A stretch of DNA of 17,400 nucleotides from CAZFAP01 sp964516325. Lineage in GTDB: Bacteria > Auribacterota > JABMQX01. This document shows, one piece after another, positions 14,997 through 17,400 of the stretch (positions within the stretch are counted from its first letter, which is position 1; each line of letters opens with the position of its first letter). Both the position numbers and the translations under genes were made by a program. The stretch is from contig CAZFAP010000105.1 in the NCBI GenBank assembly GCA_964516325.1, positions 1 to 17,400 on the forward strand, written 5' to 3'. The notes under the pieces were generated by a model that was not told the DNA's origin, did no database searches, and worked only from the letters and a program-made list of their open reading frames with translations.

Positions 14997-16435
14997 ACCG
15001 TTCTCCTGCCCCTCCAGTACTTAGGTGGCGACACCCTGCCGTGACGTGCCCCGGCGACGCGCGCACCCCTCGTTATCGTCGGCAAAAACCTCGCTGCAAT
15101 GCAAAGAGGCAAAGCGTGTGCCAGGCAGAAGCAAACGAGCAACGCAGGCTCTAGGGAAAATGTGACGTAGCTGAACTGAGCGTACAACAAAAGTGCAAAG
15201 AGACCAAGAGGCGTGGGCCGAAGGTTAGGACAGGTATAACAAGGCCAGAATGAATTGAACAGAGCGAGGGAAATTCCGGCCATCACGACCCCTGGCCATC
15301 CCAAGTACCAGTAAGCGAGGCCCGCCGGGCTTAACGGCATGTTTCCGCCCCCGGACCGAAGCAAGCCGATGAAGTAGGGGCCAGAGATGAATTCGCCCGG
15401 GTATATTTCCCTCTGTGCAGCGCGTGGCTTCGCCGGCCAGAGAGGAGTAGGCACAAAGGAAACCAGCGCGCCCAAGATTGGCCGAAGCCCCGCAGAATCG
15501 TGTTCGATCAACGCCCAGTTAGCGAGAACACCGGAATTCATTACAGCCTGCCAGCGTCCGACGGCCTCGTACCAGAATGGGGCCTCCTTGCGCACCAGCT
15601 GCACCTGAGATTGCTTTAACGAGGCGGTCAGCTCCTCGAATCGGACTGCATATGAGAACTCTTCTCGAACGGACATCTCATTTCTGTAACGGTGCATCAG
15701 GTCTGACGAGGCACACACAAAGACGATCGCGAGCAAAAGTGTCGCATAGGCGAGCCGAGGCTTATTCTTGAGGAAGAATATAACGCTCAGCATCATAGCG
15801 GTGGAGAACGGGCGCCCCCGTGCTCCAAATAGAAAGTCCCGAAGAAAGAGCAGCCCCCCCAGAAAGGTTACGCTGGACAAAGCGACCGAGCGTAACATGC
15901 CGCGTCGCCATGGGATTCCGAAAGCAAACGCAAGCACACTTGCCCAGATAATCCCGGCAAAAAGCGCAAGGAAACGCGTCCATCCGGTGAGATTGCTGGT
16001 GCTGCCGGATGCCCAGCCGCGGGCGTCCAGATCGGACACAAAAAACCGTGAGGCCAAAGACCCAATAAGGATAAACGATAGAATTATCCCCTGGCCTCGC
16101 AGTTCGCGACCGAACCCAGGCCGCCGGAAAACCCACTGCTCAATTTGTCTTCCGGTCAGCAGCACCACTAAAAGGTATACAACAAGGAACGCCAGCTCCA
16201 ATGACAGTCCAAGTTGCCACTCCCTGATGCCCAACCCATCTCGGAGAACCCAGTCACGAAAACCATCGGACAGAATCACACCAAAGGCGGGCATCACAGC
16301 GTGTCCAGCTGAGCACCCAAGAAAAAAGAAGGCGACGACTTTGGTCGCCCTTCTACGGAAGACCCTCGGCACAGCGAGGAAACCCAGGAGATGCACGATC
16401 GCGACAACTATGGAAAGGATGATGAAATCGGTCAT
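14987..16435 (-). CDS. Wzy-like O-antigen/exopolysaccharide polymerase
   Basis: A 482-residue integral membrane protein with about ten to twelve hydrophobic segments. It is the best candidate for the polymerase that joins lipid-linked repeat units on the periplasmic face. Seen: membrane segments from residue 5 on, a long charged periplasmic loop (about 255-345) that contains FVPTPLWPAKP, and GLAYWYLGWPGV before the last segments. A large external loop with a proline/lysine-rich end is typical of the oligosaccharide repeat-unit polymerase families, which share little sequence identity. The C-terminal 30 residues are basic. The ATG at 16435 has a weak GGAAAA upstream and lies 28 bases after the methyltransferase stop. 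It is less likely a flippase, because topology and loop pattern fit Wzy better. Confidence 0.8.
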   Translation of the reverse strand: MTDFIILSIVVAIVHLLGFLAVPRVFRRRATKVVAFFFLGCSAGHAVMPAFGVILSDGFRDWVLRDGLGIREWQLGLSLELAFLVVYLLVVLLTGRQIEQWVFRRPGFGRELRGQGIILSFILIGSLASRFFVSDLDARGWASGSTSNLTGWTRFLALFAGIIWASVLAFAFGIPWRRGMLRSVALSSVTFLGGLLFLRDFLFGARGRPFSTAMMLSVIFFLKNKPRLAYATLLLAIVFVCASSDLMHRYRNEMSVREEFSYAVRFEELTASLKQSQVQLVRKEAPFWYEAVGRWQAVMNSGVLANWALIEHDSAGLRPILGALVSFVPTPLWPAKPRAAQREIYPGEFISGPYFIGLLRSGGGNMPLSPAGLAYWYLGWPGVVMAGISLALFNSFWPCYTCPNLRPTPLGLFALLLYAQFSYVTFSLEPALLVCFCLAHALPLCIAARFLPTITRGARVAGARHGRVSPPKYWRGRRTVWS

Positions 16436-16463
16436 TATTTTCCAACAAGACGCATGACAGCGC

Positions 16464-17372
16464 CTATTTCAATGCCTCGGCTACGTACATCGTCAGGTTA
16501 GAAAACAAGGCTTTTGACACAGAGCGCCAAGCATCGCAAAAGCCGCAACGCGGCCTGTCGCTGAGCAATCTCTTTCCAATTTTCTTCTGGATCTTCCGCC
16601 ACCAGCCACCATTACCGGCCAGCGAACCGCCACCGCAGTCCTTAGTGACCCCGAGCCTTCTCTGCAAGTAACCTACCTCCCTTATCCCGGTCGACACGAA
16701 GTAGTCGAATTCCTTGACCACCTTGAAGTTAGCCCGCCGTAAAAACTTCCGCATCTCGTCAGGGTAGAAGTGATACTCATGAAAAGGGTAACCGGGCAAA
16801 GGAGAAGGCTCAGGTCGGCACACCCTGGCGAGCCTGTAAAGCGCAAGGCGGCCGTCAGCATCTCGCTCCGGACCACGTAGCCTCTTTCCGAGTAGTACGA
16901 AGTGAAAAAAGTCTGTTACCGACCGGTACATATTCACGGTAGGCACCGCCACCATCAAATAACCCCCAGGTCTTAGCACCCTGTGGGCCTCAGCTAATGC
17001 GGCCTGAGGTCCCTCTTCGAAGTGCTCAACAACCCCCCCTGAATAGTAGGCTCCGAAGCACGAGTCTGGGAAAGGGATCTCAAGCACGTTCCCAACCGAA
17101 ACCGGCAGGTTCGGAAAGGCTTTGAGCACCCGAGAGATAGTGTTTGCCGCATTGTCGATGCCCCACACGTCGTAGCCCTCGCGCGTCCAAAGCAGCACAA
17201 AATTGCATGGTCCGCAACCTCCTTCCAGGATAGGTTCATTACGCGGCAAGAACGGCCTCAGAATTTCGCAAAGGGCAGGGTTGCAGTTCTCCTGAAATCG
17301 CTCCACATCAACGGTTGCCCATACACGATCCCAGAAGTCCTCTGACTTATTAGCAAGGTACTTTTTCCTCAT
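16464..17372 (-). CDS. Class I SAM-dependent methyltransferase with C-terminal extension
   Basis: A 302-residue methyltransferase, the first gene of the locus fully inside the window. Seen: motif I ILEGGCGPCNFVLLW (48-62), the acidic second-strand residue in WGIDNA (70-75), PFPDSCFGAYYSGGVVEHF (100-118) and VLRPGGYLMVAVPT (132-145). The fold then continues to about residue 240. The last 60 residues are basic with a C-x-x-C pair (C276, C279) that a minimal methyltransferase does not need. GAGG lies five bases before the ATG at 17372. The wide motif I with two cysteines is unusual but keeps the glycine pattern. It probably methylates a sugar or lipid-linked intermediate. Bases 17373-17400 upstream hold no visible gene. 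Confidence 0.88.
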   Translation of the reverse strand: MRKKYLANKSEDFWDRVWATVDVERFQENCNPALCEILRPFLPRNEPILEGGCGPCNFVLLWTREGYDVWGIDNAANTISRVLKAFPNLPVSVGNVLEIPFPDSCFGAYYSGGVVEHFEEGPQAALAEAHRVLRPGGYLMVAVPTVNMYRSVTDFFHFVLLGKRLRGPERDADGRLALYRLARVCRPEPSPLPGYPFHEYHFYPDEMRKFLRRANFKVVKEFDYFVSTGIREVGYLQRRLGVTKDCGGGSLAGNGGWWRKIQKKIGKRLLSDRPRCGFCDAWRSVSKALFSNLTMYVAEALK

Positions 17373-17400
17373 GTTTTCCTCGTTGTCCGCTTTTGGCCGG

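Noticed and set aside
15768..16457. Plus-strand open frame (229 codons) antisense to the polymerase gene
   Set aside because: Its composition is rich in Arg, Ser and Pro, as expected from reading a membrane-protein gene backwards; there is no motif or ribosome site.
1..17400. CRISPR array, tRNA, rRNA, toxin-antitoxin or defence genes
   Set aside because: No direct-repeat array, clover-leaf or known motif was seen on reading both strands.

Overview
The window is almost entirely one surface-polysaccharide locus. Thirteen genes lie on the minus strand and read leftward from about 17372 to 1584, packed with short gaps or overlaps like a single operon. One broken transposase gene on the plus strand (197-931) sits beyond the 3' end of the locus. 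The DNA is moderately GC-rich by eye, and GTG starts occur beside ATG. The Wzy/Wzc pathway and the lipid-carrier enzymes point to a diderm (Gram-negative) bacterium. A fused Wzz/BY-kinase, a WecA-type enzyme with an extra cytosolic tail and a Stp1-like glycosyltransferase resemble loci in environmental bacteria with exosortase/EPS clusters. I cannot place the taxon from sequence alone.

Layout in transcription order: SAM methyltransferase (17372-16464), Wzy-like polymerase (16435-14987), GT2 (14996-14067), Stp1-like GT4 (14074-12836), canonical GT4 (12830-11643), SAM methyltransferase (11646-10939), GtrB/DPM1-like GT2 with membrane tail (10922-9909), GT-C-like membrane protein (9931-8240), WaaE-like GT2 (8258-7425), SAM methyltransferase (7411-6746), WbuB-like GT4 (6657-5422), WecA/MraY-family initiating sugar-1-phosphate transferase with a C-terminal extension (5417-3933), a 147-base gap, and the Wzz/BY-kinase (3785-1584). 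Then come about 650 bases with no convincing gene and the IS1634-type transposase remnant.

Inferred joint function: the WecA-like enzyme loads the first sugar phosphate on undecaprenyl phosphate. The cytosolic GT2 and GT4 enzymes extend it and the methyltransferases modify sugars or ends. The GtrB-like and GT-C proteins may add a side sugar on the periplasmic face. The Wzy-like protein polymerises the repeat unit and the BY-kinase/co-polymerase controls chain length and export. No Wzx flippase and no Wza/OPX outer-membrane exporter is visible, so they should lie upstream of the window or elsewhere.

I see no CRISPR array, tRNA or rRNA, and no evidence for a wholly new kind of system. The points most worth a second look are an Asp-to-Asn change in a conserved motif of the WecA-like enzyme, its unusual soluble tail, the paired GtrB-like/GT-C genes, and the transposon scar at the locus edge.
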